The notes under the pieces were generated by a model, which did not search any database, was not told where the DNA came from, and was given only the letters and a program-made list of their open reading frames with translations. A stretch of 64,000 bases of DNA, taken from the NCBI GenBank assembly GCA_015657535.1, contig JADHZB010001930.1:63825-127824 (forward strand), given 5' to 3'. Both the position numbers and the translations under genes were made by a program. How positions within the stretch are numbered: the first letter of the stretch is position 1; each line of letters starts with the position of its first letter. The DNA is from Nephromyces sp. MM_2019 (taxonomy: Eukaryota; Apicomplexa; Aconoidasida; Nephromycida). Of this stretch, positions 37,501 through 48,400 are shown one piece after another.

Positions 37501-40500
37501 TATAAAACTCATATATATATATATACACATACACACACATTGTCTGCATGTGCTAACAGAGGTAAAAAGCAGAATTTTCAGGTGCACACAAACGCATGAG
37601 CATGAAAAATATATAATCCAGAAAAAGGGAGCAATATCCAAATTAAATGGCGCTACGTAAGCATTTTAAATAGCACCAATCTACAGTTTTTATTCCTAGA
37701 CAACCAGACAGGAGAAAAAGACATCAAGCAGCTTAAAACTCCTCAGTAAAAAAACCTGCCTTCTCAGTATTCCAAAAAATCTTTTAAATTAAAACTTTTC
37801 TTCACTGACGATGAATATTTTGAAAAATATAACATAAAAAAAATCGCTGAGCGATGCTACGAGGAGGGAGTAAAATACGGGTATATGCGGTGGTGAGACT
37901 CTATAATATTAGCTAGCTTATGTCTTATATAAGTTTTTGAATAACCTAGGATTAATGAATACAAGAACTACTAAACTGGAGATATGCTATATTGTAAAGA
38001 ACAAGTGTGTGTGTGAAGGCCTCATGTTTTGGATGCTCTTCATGTCTGAAGGCTGGTAATTTTGTGCAAAAGTAATTCTCTTGGTCTTCTTCATCTTCAT
38101 TCTCTTTACCATCATCTTCATAATCTTCGTTTTCATCACACTTTAAGGCTAAAAATTCAACACCTAAAAGTCTTTTTTTAATCCCTTCACCGCAAGAAGG
38201 AATAGCAATGCCTACAAACACCCAAAATAAAAATCAGGAAGAAAACCGATATCAGGCTTTGTGTGCGAAGAATTTATTCTGCAGGAGAAGCTCTTTCTCG
38301 TTATTAGTAGACGCATCTTCCAGCACTCTGCCTGTCAGAGTGTGTGTGCAGCCCACAAAAGCGTTAAAAATATTCTCCCGTGGCGATTGCATCAGAATTA
38401 CTGACGAAGGAGTATCCAAAAAAGCAGCATAAAATCATCCTACAAAACTACTAGCTCCTGCAAAGATAGTCAATCTAGAGAGAATAAAGATCTCATATCA
38501 TAACAGGCATTGAATTACCCTTTTTTTCGCCAGTAATTACAATAGATTCAGTTAAAAGTGGGAGGCACTATCTACGCTATTATCAATCTTTGTATTAACC
38601 TCGCAAAATCCGATCTGCATTTTCAAATATAGAAGCAGGTTTTTTCTTCCTTCTCTGTGCTGCCTGCAGCTGCAACTGTATGAGCAGAAAAAACAGCAAA
38701 AAAGGAATTTTCGCTATGCTAGTAAAGAGCGAAAGCGGTACTGTAATATGAGGAAAAATGTTCGACTAATTATAGTAGCTGTTAGAAGCAACAATATTGG
38801 TAGTAGATTTAGTAGCGTCTCGAAGCAACAGCAGTACCAATTGAAGCAGAATGATCAACAAGACCTATAATAGAAGATAAATCAAAACATTAAACACACA
38901 CACTAGGCAAACTTTAGTATTTCAAAAAAAAATCCGCAAACGCGTAAAGTGCTTCCCTCTATAGAGATGGCACTCACACGCAGAAGCACCAGCAAACTGC
39001 AGTATCATTCAATGAGATTACCTGGCCTCTCAAAGCCAGATTTTCTTCAAAAATTGCATTATAGCAGGCAGTATTGAGAGAAAAGCAAGAAACTCACACC
39101 CATTCCCGCACTAATAACAAGTATTTCTACAAGAAATTCTTCCGAGAGTTTTTAAGCCAAAAAAGAGCAAAATTACACGAAAGTAAAACATCTATGTGTA
39201 ATTTAGTAGATATATATTTATAGTCCTAATGAAGCAGCAGCAAGAGGAGCATATATCTAATAAAATCATCATATTTCAATTTTATGTTGAAAAAATTGAA
39301 GAAGTTGTGCCAAATAAAATCCAAGGAATACATAATTAACCCCATCAGTCAGTTTTTCAATCACAAAACGGATAATATAAGCTGAAAAGAGTCAAGAGAT
39401 CCAGTAAAAACGCGAATAAAACCAACAATTTTGAAGATTATTGTCGATCCATCAAAAAATAGTCATTTCTTGTATTTTTAACCTGCAATTTACCAACTGA
39501 AAAAAGGACTAAAATAAATTTTTTTAGCATAAAAAAACTGTTGAAGCACTAAAACCATGAAAAAATACAAGCAAAATTTCTCTAAAAAAACATTAAATTG
39601 CTTTAAAAAGGCAAGTAGAGTTGCCACATATCTTCATGTATTTTCTATTTCTGTGAAAAAGGGTATTCCTGCGTCTTGGATGCCTCAACTAGATTGAAAA
39701 ATCATCAAAAACAGGATATCTATTATTAAAAAATATTGAATCTAAAAACTTTGAAAACCCGAGTTTGAGGGGGATTTTTTGAGAAAACTCGCATCATCAA
39801 TACAAGCAAACTTATCTTGTTTATAGTTTTCTATGCGCTCATATTACGAAGAAATCTCACCTTTTTTCTATTGTTTTTCTTCAACTTTGAAGGGTCAACA
39901 TAAACACTCTTCTTGGGTTTTTTAGTTTCATCATCATCAAAGGCTTCAGACTCTGAAGATTCCTATCCGAAATCAAATGGAGAGCAAATTCGAAATATAA
40001 ACGCAGAAAAAATGCGCAAGGCTTGCAAAATTGAAGGTAAATGGAGTGAAATGCCAATCAAATTCTGGGCTAAAAGAACGCAAAATAGAGGTCAGGATAC
40101 TAATACACAAATACACTTTGCTAAGCCAATATTTATTAGACACTAGCCTAAAGCTTTTTTTACTCTAAGTTTCGAGAGATGTAAAAATTTCATGATTTAA
40201 ACAGCCTATTACTTGTTTTTTACAGTGCCTAAGAGAAGATACGGCTAAAAGGAAAATATCTTCATTTTTTGAATACATTTAAAGACACTTTTTCGAGAGA
40301 ATCTAAACGCAGGAACAAGAAAAAAAAGGCATAAAACAGCTCGCCAAGCTCAGTCTGTGTTACATGATTTTTGCACCTGAAATCTGATAAGATTTTCCCT
40401 GGATACTAAATTCATTAGATAATCTAAACAAAAAAAAAGTATCACACAAATAAAGGCAGCATTACTCTCTTCTGTCTGTTTATACCTTCTGATGAAAAAA

Positions 40501-42152
40501 AAATCGCACATTTTTCTCCAATAGAAATTCTATTAAATTTGATAGTTTTTTCAATGAAAGAGCCGTAGCATGGCTTTGCAAAAGTATATGCTCTCACATA
40601 AGCTTCCACATTGTCAAAGTCAGAGTCCACAGTGTCCTTGTATATTTCTTCCCCTTCAGAGCATATATAATCAGCATCATCATTCTCCTCATTCCAGGTT
40701 TCATGCTTCCAAAAATCATCCTCTGCATCCTTATATTCACTCACTAGGGCCTGGTACCTAAAAAATTCATTTTCAAGGAGTTTGGACGAAGTTAAAAAGT
40801 CAAGAAAAAAACCCCCTCTCAACTTGTAAAAATGAGAAAATTCAAGGAAATTTTCTTCATTGATGATATATCTTTTTCACCTATTATTCATGGAAAAAAC
40901 ATGTATCTTCATTTAGTATATAAGCTGAAAAAACTGGCCCTAAAAAATTTGAAGTACACAACAGGCGGTAGTCCCTCTGGGCTAGAAAAAATCACAACTT
41001 TGTTTATTCAATTCTGCTTTTGTGAGTGAAAATTTCAAAGTATAACAAGGAATAGACTTCATTCTATATAAATAGGGTATTTTATATACAAAAAGGCAAC
41101 CAAGAAAACTTGGGTTTACAGCTTCATTATAAAACCTGAAATCACTCCTTATACAGACACTCGTTTTCAAATATAACTCAAGATATACATCTGCATAAAA
41201 TATGTGGCGGGGCTTAGCATCATCAAAGAAAAAACTAATTTAAAACTGATGTATCCCGTAAGATTTATGATGCTTCGCTCAATATCTTGCAAAGAAGTGA
41301 TATCTATAGAATCTACAGGTTGAAAAGGGATCTCAAGCCTTTTTTACAACCTAAATACCGGCAGAATCGTCTAATTCTACTAAAACTACACGCGAAAAGC
41401 CTATGAGAAAATATTTTCAAATATAAGCACTTTTCTCCTACAAAAAGCTGGCTTTTCACTCATAATGGGAAGAAGTTAGGAACTCTTCGCACTTTTCTTT
41501 TAAAAAAATCCAGGCAAAAAGCTAATATCACGCACAAAGGTCGAATCAGTAACATTCCAAGAACTACAAAAATTGTATTCGATAATTGTCCAAGTTACAA
41601 TCGAAAAAATAGGCAATAAAACCTTCTTAGGCAACTGAAGAACCGAGATTTTTGGCGTGGCAGCGTGAATTTTTTTTAAATTTCATCGATGAGAAAAGAT
41701 CTAGTTTCTATAGTTTATTTTAGTATTAATATGATTTACATATTTAACATAATCAAAATAATTTTCTGGAAAAATATTTTTTGATTCTACATAGAGCGAA
41801 GCTTTACAGCATCATAATAAGGAAGGGAAATAAAGAAAAAAACAGTCATAACGCTTTTGGATATTCCCTTTTCAGAGCCTAGGCTAGAAGCGATAGTACC
41901 CATACAAAAATGACAAGTCCACAACAAAAGTTCAGAGAGTGATGATTACCTGCCTGATCGGGTTGCGCGTCGAGGCAAATCTCTTCCTATCCCTACATCT
42001 TCATCCGATTCACTATCCTCTTCATCCTCATCCTCTTCATCCTCATCCTCTCCATCTTCACTATCATAATCTGATGGGTGACTTACTGCATCATCACCAT
42101 CATCGTGCGAACATGCTGAGCCTTCCTCTAAATCCCAAGAATTCCCCTCCAT
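31536..42152 (-). CDS. VPS72: VPS72/YL1/Swc2, H2A.Z-binding subunit of SWR1/SRCAP-type remodeller, 10 exons
   Basis: Nuclear chaperone that hands H2A.Z-H2B to the ATP-dependent remodeller that exchanges it into nucleosomes. Minus-strand exons: 42152-41950, 40757-40598, 39962-39861, 38675-38600, 38148-38110, 37104-36998, 35832-35677, 34844-34804, 33414-33146, 31648-31536; 1266 nt, 421 residues, all phases consistent, GT...AG throughout. N-terminal YL1 region: a long Asp/Glu/Ser run in exon 1, then PRRATRSGR across the first junction, EDDFW in exon 2 and VDSDFD at 112-117, the family hallmark that binds H2A.Z. Middle: YVDPSK in exon 3, RSTRATTRVKTAE in exon 6, then EPTQEEHLREARKTEELN in exon 7, equivalent to human 'LTQEELLREAKITEELN'. 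C-terminal YL1_C zinc-knuckle-like domain: CAVTGNAARYFDPALGLFY then SFSILRQR at the end, somewhat diverged (Phe where Pro is usual). Exon 5 could begin 16 bases earlier (38164). Exon 8 is a 41-nt micro-exon. Human VPS72 has 364 residues. Confidence 0.93.
36664..36708. repeat. CA/GT microsatellite in a VPS72 intron
   Basis: A (CA)n tract with a few interruptions on the plus strand, that is (GT)n on the coding strand, about 290 bases after the donor at 36997. Similar (GT)n tracts follow many donors in this window. Confidence 0.9.
38208..38432. other. Open frames on both strands inside a VPS72 intron
   Basis: Between VPS72 exons 4 and 5 both strands stay open. The plus strand has an ATG frame of 74 codons. 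The minus strand has a frame (38410-38254) with a good acceptor (ACTCCTTCGTCAG) in phase with exon 4; it contains ILMQSPRENIFNAF and LEDASTNNEKELLLQ, then stops without a usable donor. Splicing exon 4 straight to exon 5 keeps the YL1 frame, so I do not include it. It could be a poison exon, an alternative C-terminus or chance. Confidence 0.2.
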
Positions 42153-42260
42153 TATACTTCACCTTTTATGAATTACAAAAGCGCATTACCATGGGGGGTT
42201 ACTGAGCTTCATGGGATTCCCTCCACCTCAAGGATCTTCAATGAACCACTGAGTCATTTC

Positions 42261-42377
42261 TAAACCCTAAGCAGTAAGAGTGTAAACGAGTGAAACCCTA
42301 AACAGTGAAACCCTAGACGGAGAATCCATAAAAGCCGAAACCCTAAACGGTGAAACCCTAAGCCCTAAACCTTAAAC
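42261..42377. repeat. Degenerate telomere-like CCCTAAA repeat cluster
   Basis: Seven or eight CCCTAAA-type units, several in the longer form GTGAAACCCTAAAC, start 110 bases upstream of the VPS72 start codon. They are imperfect, so this is an old interstitial telomeric-type sequence or a dispersed repeat, not an active chromosome end. Confidence 0.85.
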
Positions 42378-42877
42378 TTGTGGTTGCACGATCGCCTGCT
42401 GGTTATGTGCTACATTCTCTACCTCCTTGTAAACTTGCAGATACTTGAGAATTTGTGGGACCTACACACATGTAATAGCCATCACATTAGCTGAATAGTA
42501 GCGCTGTGTGCCCACTTTTTGGAGTGTCTCATACCGCTGAGTCTCTAAGGAAGAATTGACTGCTAGTTGAGGATATCTGCCGATACGAATTTGTGACGAA
42601 GGGACGCAAAGGGAAACTTCATGGCATCAATTAGATTCACAAGCGCCAAGCCACATACATCCTCCTCTATTCCGCTAAATCCTGGGTATGCCAATGCGTG
42701 TACTTTGGCTTTGACAAGTCTCTCGAAATGTGACCTAGGAACTTGCTACACATACATTACCAAGTGGATATATCAGTATCCCACAATAGCGACGATGTGA
42801 GCACGGAATTACTTCAAGTGCTTAAGTGAAGAAGGAAATGACGAAAGTAGTAGCACCGTAAGTTTATTAAAGGAGAT

Positions 42878-43022
42878 ATTCAGCAACTAGCCTTGTAGTA
42901 CTCGATACAAAATAGCCAAAAATAACAACTCTAACTCACATAAAGAAGGCATTCAGCAACTAACCTTCTACTCGTTACAAAATCCCCAAAGAGAATAGCT
43001 TCAACTCACACAAAGAAACTGC
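42878..43022. repeat. Two-copy tandem duplication, 73-bp period
   Basis: Copy 1 starts at 42878 and copy 2 at 42951, both with ATTCAGCAACTA, followed by shared pieces CTCGTTACAAAAT and AACTCACA.AAAGAA. They differ by several substitutions and a small gap. No coding role is seen. Confidence 0.8.
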
Positions 43023-45483
43023 CATGGAAAAGCAGCTGAGAGAGGAGCTCACTACCTAGCATTTTGCTTAATCAATTTTTTTTTTGGCAAAAATCACCAC
43101 GTTGCTAGGAATTTCCCTGGTTCTAGCCAAAATCTGCCCATAATCTAAAATAAAAAGTGTAAAAGCACATGTAGAGCGTTGAAAGAATCGCTTATAAGGA
43201 TTCTTTCATGCCAAATAAGCCCGCTAGTTTCTGTGTAATAACGCGAAAATTTGCTGTTTCGAGTGTTAAAATTGTATCTCCTTTGCGATATTTATTGTGA
43301 AAACGCTAATTTAAGCATTTTTCAGACGTGGCAGCTACGCTTATGTGCGATGCTCCTAAGTTGCCTAGGTTTTCCTACGTTATATACAAAAAGGAAAGGA
43401 AGCAATCAAACGTATTTTATTATCTGTAGATTTGTTGGGAGAAAACCTTATAGACAACGAAACTCTTTCTACAGATCAAATTAGAAACTTAATCTTTCCT
43501 TCTACTTACAGAAGTACTGAAGTTTCGTCTCTACCAGAAATTCCCTAATTAGCCTCTAAAAAGTTGTTTTTGGCATTAAATATGAACAAGTTCCGAAACC
43601 AAAAGAACAGGATTACTTTTTGTACGTCTTGATAAAACTTGTATTGATCTGGGTATTCCTTTTAGTCACTACCTATAATAGAATCAATTTTACCAGTAGC
43701 AGCCAGAAAGGTAATGCTGTGTAGCATAGATTCTGCTTCTACCGCGTAAAATTACAAGTAAATTAGAAAGAGCAGATACCAGCGGAACTATCGGTCATGC
43801 CTGAAATTTTTAGCTGAGAAAAATTGCTTTTTGCACCAAGTATGGTGGTGTAAAGAAGGTATCTATCCTACGGTGGGAAAAATGCTAATCTTTTTGTTTT
43901 AGTATTGAATTTGAGATTTGGAAGACTTCATCAAAAATTCTTAAAGTTTGCCATGCATATTCAAAATCTTTTTTTCCGAATTACGATAAAAAAACGGAGC
44001 TATGATGATAGCAAAATGAGTTATAAGCCTAAATTGAATTGATGCTACAATATAATGAACTTAAAAAGTGCTTAAAAACATATATGTCTGGTAACCATCG
44101 CAAACTAGAGTTATCTACGTGACTATGGACAAATTTCAGTGGGTAAACTAATGGCTGCAGACCCGCTCATGACAGGAGAGTTTTCGTGTGTAGTGCCATC
44201 AGCACCTAGCTAGGGACTTGCTGGAATTTTCATAAAAACTTTGATGATAGCATGGCATGTCCTGGAACGTGAGGGTTGATAGCTTGAAGTTTATTAAAAA
44301 ATAAATACTCATAATAGGTGAAAACTCTATCCTATCTATGGATTCTAATGCTAGGTTGCCGATAACCTTTGTTCTTGATTTAGTTTTTAGGTGAGCCAAA
44401 GTGGCAAGCCTGAGCTTCGAAAAACGCCTACAGCAGCAATGAAAATTCTAAAATGAGGAGCAGGTAGCTACTACGCACAGAATAAAGGCACTGAAGTCTT
44501 ACAATGTACTAGAGTGTTGAAACTTTTCCCCTGGTACCTTCTCATTAATAGCCTTGTGGACTCTACTGTCGTCTAGGCAATCATAAAATCTTAACAAGCC
44601 ATGATTTATGCAGCGAAATTGCATTCTCCCGTTTTTAGCTAGACATCCATTTTGCACAGACAGATACTGTTTCTCCGCAGAAAATGAATCTCTCTTCCTG
44701 AAATAGCAATTGCTTCTCCCTACAACCTAGGTTAAAAATGTAGTAACTTTCACCATTCTATTCTATGCAACTTCTCATTGCCTAAAATTGCATATATGAT
44801 ACTTCCAAAACATCTGCGCTTATTTCGCTGCAATCGCTTGTGCGCGAAAAATCATGCTGCCACACGTAGTTACTTCGATCCGACAACCGCACACCTGGCA
44901 ATGGTCGAAGTAGCGCAAGATAAGCAGCTACTGTGCACACATTTTTTTGCATATATACGTCACTGACCCGACCTTCTGCTATGCAGTTATCATATGGTAT
45001 ACTGAATGATACTAACGAGATATATTTCCTTCTTGTGATGAAGATTTTTTGTGCAGGAATTTTATCAACAAATAATAAGCCTTTACCTTGACTCTTCAAA
45101 GAATGGATTCATAAGTATCCACTATTTTCTCGCTTCAATACCCTTGAGACAGTAAAAGCGTAACCCCCTATATACAAAGTATTTACCATCAATTTGCGGG
45201 TTTTTTTCAGATGGAAAGCATGAAAAACTATGGGCGCCGTGTTGGAGAATTTTCCATAGAAACTAGAAACTTATCGATAGTTAGCAGCAATCCTTTGCTT
45301 CCTTTGGAAATATCTTAGTAGTTTCACTCTTCTGAGAGCATTTTTAGATGAATATCTCCCTTGTGTGTACTTGGTCCTTTAAGGAGGAGTGTGTAGCAAC
45401 CTATATATATATTTTTGTATTGATGTCAGTGTCCTTCCTTTAACACCGACTGTGTGAAAGGGGTTGTAGAACATCTTATTGCC

Positions 45484-48400
45484 ATGGAACACGATTCATC
45501 TACCAATGAGAAGCAACACCCAGAACATGTGCTTGAGCAAGAGCAGCAAGATGCTGGAAAAGATACCCACGTGAACCTTTGGAAAATCCTAGACGAATGG
45601 GATCATAGCGTATCTTCCTCAGTGTCTTCTCCGGTGATTGATAGCATATCAGCTGATGTGGTTCCTTCCGATCAGATTCTACAACAAAATAGCTTCTTTG
45701 CCCTACCTCCATTGCCTGAGAACACTGTCATTGAAGAGGATTTCAGAGGTAAAGAAAAATTTTCTCGAAAAAAAGCTCACACGCCCGTTTTTCAAAAAGA
45801 GAAAAACCAGAACACACGCAAACACGCGCACACACATACGTGATATCCTCAAAGTGATACTTCTGCATGCTAAATTTGGGGTAGCTTTAATTTTCACCCT
45901 AGAATATTACTATGCTATGATTTATTACTGTATTTTTTTAAAAATTCATTTAAATGTTTTATTTTGTGATATTTATTGCTTTTTTTGCTTTTGCATGCGA
46001 TAGAAACTCTCTGAGGATGGTGCGCGTGTAGAAAAATTGGGTGTATACATTGGAATTTGGAGCTTATTCTGGGAGTAGCAATTCTGTTTTTTTTGAGAAT
46101 TTTAGGAGCTCTTTTGCTAGTTTCTCTGATTTTTTTAAAGCTCTTCGTGTGATTTCAAAAAGCTTCCAATATGCTAATGCTTAACTTAATCATAAGTAAT
46201 TACTATGTGGCATGTTAGTATCATCGTTTACGTTCTACTGTAGGAGGACGTTTTTTTGGTAAGAAAAAGTGGATACTTGTACTTGATGAAACCAGCACAT
46301 AATGCATAGATTAAGCGTTGGCTTAGAGTGAATTCACCTAGTTTTGTTTGTAGCTTCTAGTCCCATGAATGAGCTCTTAACTCGAGTAATTTGGCTTTAA
46401 AATTTTGATATCACTTTGCCATTGCGTAGATTTTTATGGTTCACTTACGTTATTTTGAGCTGTTTTTTTTGCTAGCTTCTGTAAGCTCCATGACTGGCGA
46501 CCGGTTGTATTACGCTCCAAGTCTGATGATTATTATTACTATCTCTTTTGATACTCTAATCATTACGATCTGTGCTTGATGTTGGAGTTTCAATTCTTTT
46601 TGTTTTTGCTATCCATCTGTTTAAATAAGGTGAGATACTTTAGTAACTTCCTCCCAGTAAGTTTGTGTGCGAGCAGTTGGTTGAAATTTGCCACTTTTTA
46701 ACGTGTTTTTCTTCTAAGCTTTCATGATGCTAGGTAAATCACCTTTTCCTGATGCTGCAATGGTAGTTGTATTTATAGTATTTACCCTCTTTATTTCAGG
46801 CCATTCTTCAAAGTTTTTTCTTCTTTGTAAATCACATCAAAATATATGCTCAACCCTTGTGGGGGCCAAATCACTTTCTCTTATAAAAAAGCTGCCTTAT
46901 TAACTCGGTTGTTGTCTTCATGTATCTATTAGGAAAGGATGAAGCTCTTTCCAATATTAAGTATGACGAATACGATAATTCAACATCGCCGGATGATGTG
47001 AGAGCAAATTTTGCTGCAGCAGCATTGAAGTTTGATTTCACAGAGTTTGAAGATGAAGGCATCAAGTTTACGCAAAACAGTGAGCAAAACTTCCTTGACT
47101 CAGTTGATGAGAGATATGATGCACCACCTCGTGACGAAGATATAGATGCATTACTGCTCAAAAATTTCATGTATGATGAAAATGCAGTATTTCCTCCTAG
47201 TGAGAAGCCAGAAGGCTTGCCTACCGCGTCAGAAAATAAGACCTATTCTCCACCTGACAATCTGAGTTATCTGTTAAATGAAGAGCCTTACCCCAAGGAG
47301 AAAAAGGTGTATCCGATTGACCCTGCTTCTTTAGGTTCGATGCCTAAAGATGAAATTCCTCTGAAAAGAAATGCAGAAAGCCTTGAACCAATGAGTGAGA
47401 GTGATTCAATTTCTGAGAATTTGAACGAAACCGTATTTATTCCGAGGGATAGTCAAAGTAGTCACCATAGTAAAGCTTGGAAAAATAAGGAAACTGTCTC
47501 CGATTCTCCCGGAGGATATTCTATTGCAAAGAAGGAACGTCATGAAGGTGTAACTGCCTGAGCATTATTTTTCAGCAAAAAAAAATTTGAGTGTGTGTGT
47601 TTGCTAGTGACTGGATATATCAATAGATAGTGTATATATGTCCCGTCGCTATAATCGCTTGGTGTAGATTTGTACTATCTACTATCTTATCTAAGAATTT
47701 GTATGAGATTTAGTTTTGTTGAGAAAGTTTATTTCATTAGTTTATGGATAATTTTTATAAAAAAGATATCCTTGCAAGCATGTGAGTTATGCTTGAATTA
47801 TTTGAGTAAATTTAACTATTTTTCTCAAGAGTTCACACTTTCCTCCTGCATTAGAATGTATTAATCTATGCAAATCTCCAAATTTTGGTCTTTTTTCATG
47901 TCAAAATGGTAATGTTTGGGGCTGAGTATACAATCCCAAATGTAGAGATATTCCTTGTCTTTCATTGAGTAGATTTTTCTTTGGTTTAGCTTTTTTTAAC
48001 GTTACTTCATCTAAGCTGATTTTGAAGATTTCTTTTGTTTTGGTAGCTTTTTGTCGTTCTTATTGTGTAGATTTTCCCATTGAAAATTTTGCTTTAATGT
48101 AAGCTTTTTGTTTTTTTTGTTTTTCGCGTTTTTCGTGGTAGTTCTCTTCACTTGGTGAACCTACAGAGTACGCATTAAAACTTCTTCTATTGCCTCTTTA
48201 CGCACACGACGTGAAGCTGTGCACGGTGTACTATTATAAAATTTTTATTATTCTTTTCCAAATTTTTTTGTTTTTCAGCATTTTTTTTGGTGGATTTTCA
48301 GTCTTTGCTTCGCTCTTTCAGTGGCGAAACTCGCTTTATTTCATGTCTTTTGCTTCTTATACAAATGCTTTGATTGCTAGTTTTTGCAATGTAAGGGAAG

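Larger units (their letters stand above)
42153..45483. other. Intergenic region between divergent VPS72 and MON1
   Basis: The 3.3 kb between the two start codons must hold both promoters. It contains a cluster of telomere-like repeats (42261-42377) and a 73-bp duplication (42878-43022). A 105-codon minus frame (45099-44782) starts with TTG and has no known motif. I see no clear TATA or other core promoter element. Confidence 0.5.

Noticed and set aside
44782..45099. 105-codon minus-strand frame between VPS72 and MON1
   Set aside because: Begins with TTG and has no motif. An upstream ATG piece with a donor-like GTAAAG exists but leads nowhere.
46871..47170. 99-codon minus-strand Ser-rich frame
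   Set aside because: Antisense shadow of MON1 exon 2, whose phase fits both neighbours.
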